A stretch of DNA of 5,487 nucleotides from Coriobacteriales bacterium (lineage in GTDB: Bacteria > Actinomycetota > Coriobacteriia > Coriobacteriales > CADBOM01): contig JAFWGD010000117.1 in the NCBI GenBank assembly GCA_017515355.1, positions 1 through 5,487 of the forward strand, read 5' to 3'. Of this stretch, positions 5,436 to 5,487 are shown in pieces. The notes below the pieces were generated by a model. That model was not told the DNA's origin. It saw nothing but the letters and a program-made list of their open reading frames with translations, and ran no database searches. The translations under genes were made by a program, and so were the position numbers. Each line of letters opens with the position of its first letter. Position 1 is the first letter of the stretch.

Positions 5436-5468
5436 GAAGCGGCCGCTGGATCGTCCAGCGGCCGCTTC
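5436..5468. terminator. 15-bp perfect hairpin, terminator-like, at the right edge
   Basis: GAAGCGGCCGCTGGA (5436-5450) and TCCAGCGGCCGCTTC (5454-5468) are perfect inverted repeats around TCG. Each arm carries a GCGGCCGC palindrome. Neither strand has a strong T run after the stem (minus: TTCGCATTTGC; plus: TTCCGGTTGC). The best guess is a terminator for a minus-strand gene lying beyond the window, insulating the HTH/PBP-like promoter from it. Confidence 0.55.
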
Positions 5469-5487
5469 CGGTTGCGAGTATGTACCA

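Overview
The window looks like chromosomal DNA from a high-GC Gram-positive anaerobe. The protein styles (a PurF of the Fe-S type, an Mbeg1-like hydrolase, an excisionase-type HTH fused to a PBP-like domain, and a MarR protein with a Gly/His/Cys tail) best fit Coriobacteriia/Eggerthellaceae. That placement is inference from protein style and codon use, not a database match. I saw no mobile element, CRISPR array, tRNA or rRNA.

Layout. Left half, plus strand: the 3' part of purF (1-712, cut by the window edge), a 12-helix MFS transporter of unknown substrate (855-2114), and a DUF2974/Mbeg1-like alpha/beta hydrolase (2205-3398). The hydrolase has its own extended -10 promoter, with a palindrome over the predicted transcription start. 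Right half, minus strand: a MarR regulator with a 72-residue Gly/His/Cys-rich tail (3499-4260), and a HTH plus periplasmic-binding-protein-like regulator (4398-5327). The hydrolase and marR converge on a hairpin whose T-tract serves the marR (minus) side. A 15-bp perfect hairpin closes the right edge and probably ends a gene lying beyond the window.

How the parts relate. purF belongs to purine synthesis and has no evident link to its neighbours. The most informative stretch is 4261-4340. There a consensus-like minus-strand promoter is bracketed by two copies of an 18-bp imperfect palindrome (15/18 identical), one on the -35 box and one on the predicted start site. This is the arrangement expected of an autorepressed MarR gene. 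With the His/Cys-rich tail it suggests a metal- or redox-responsive autoregulator, although no metal transporter lies next to it. The upstream HTH/PBP-like regulator probably senses a small ligand with a domain related to oxyanion-binding proteins. The two regulators appear to be separate transcription units on the same strand. I see nothing that amounts to a clearly new multi-gene system; the tail plus paired operators is the best lead.
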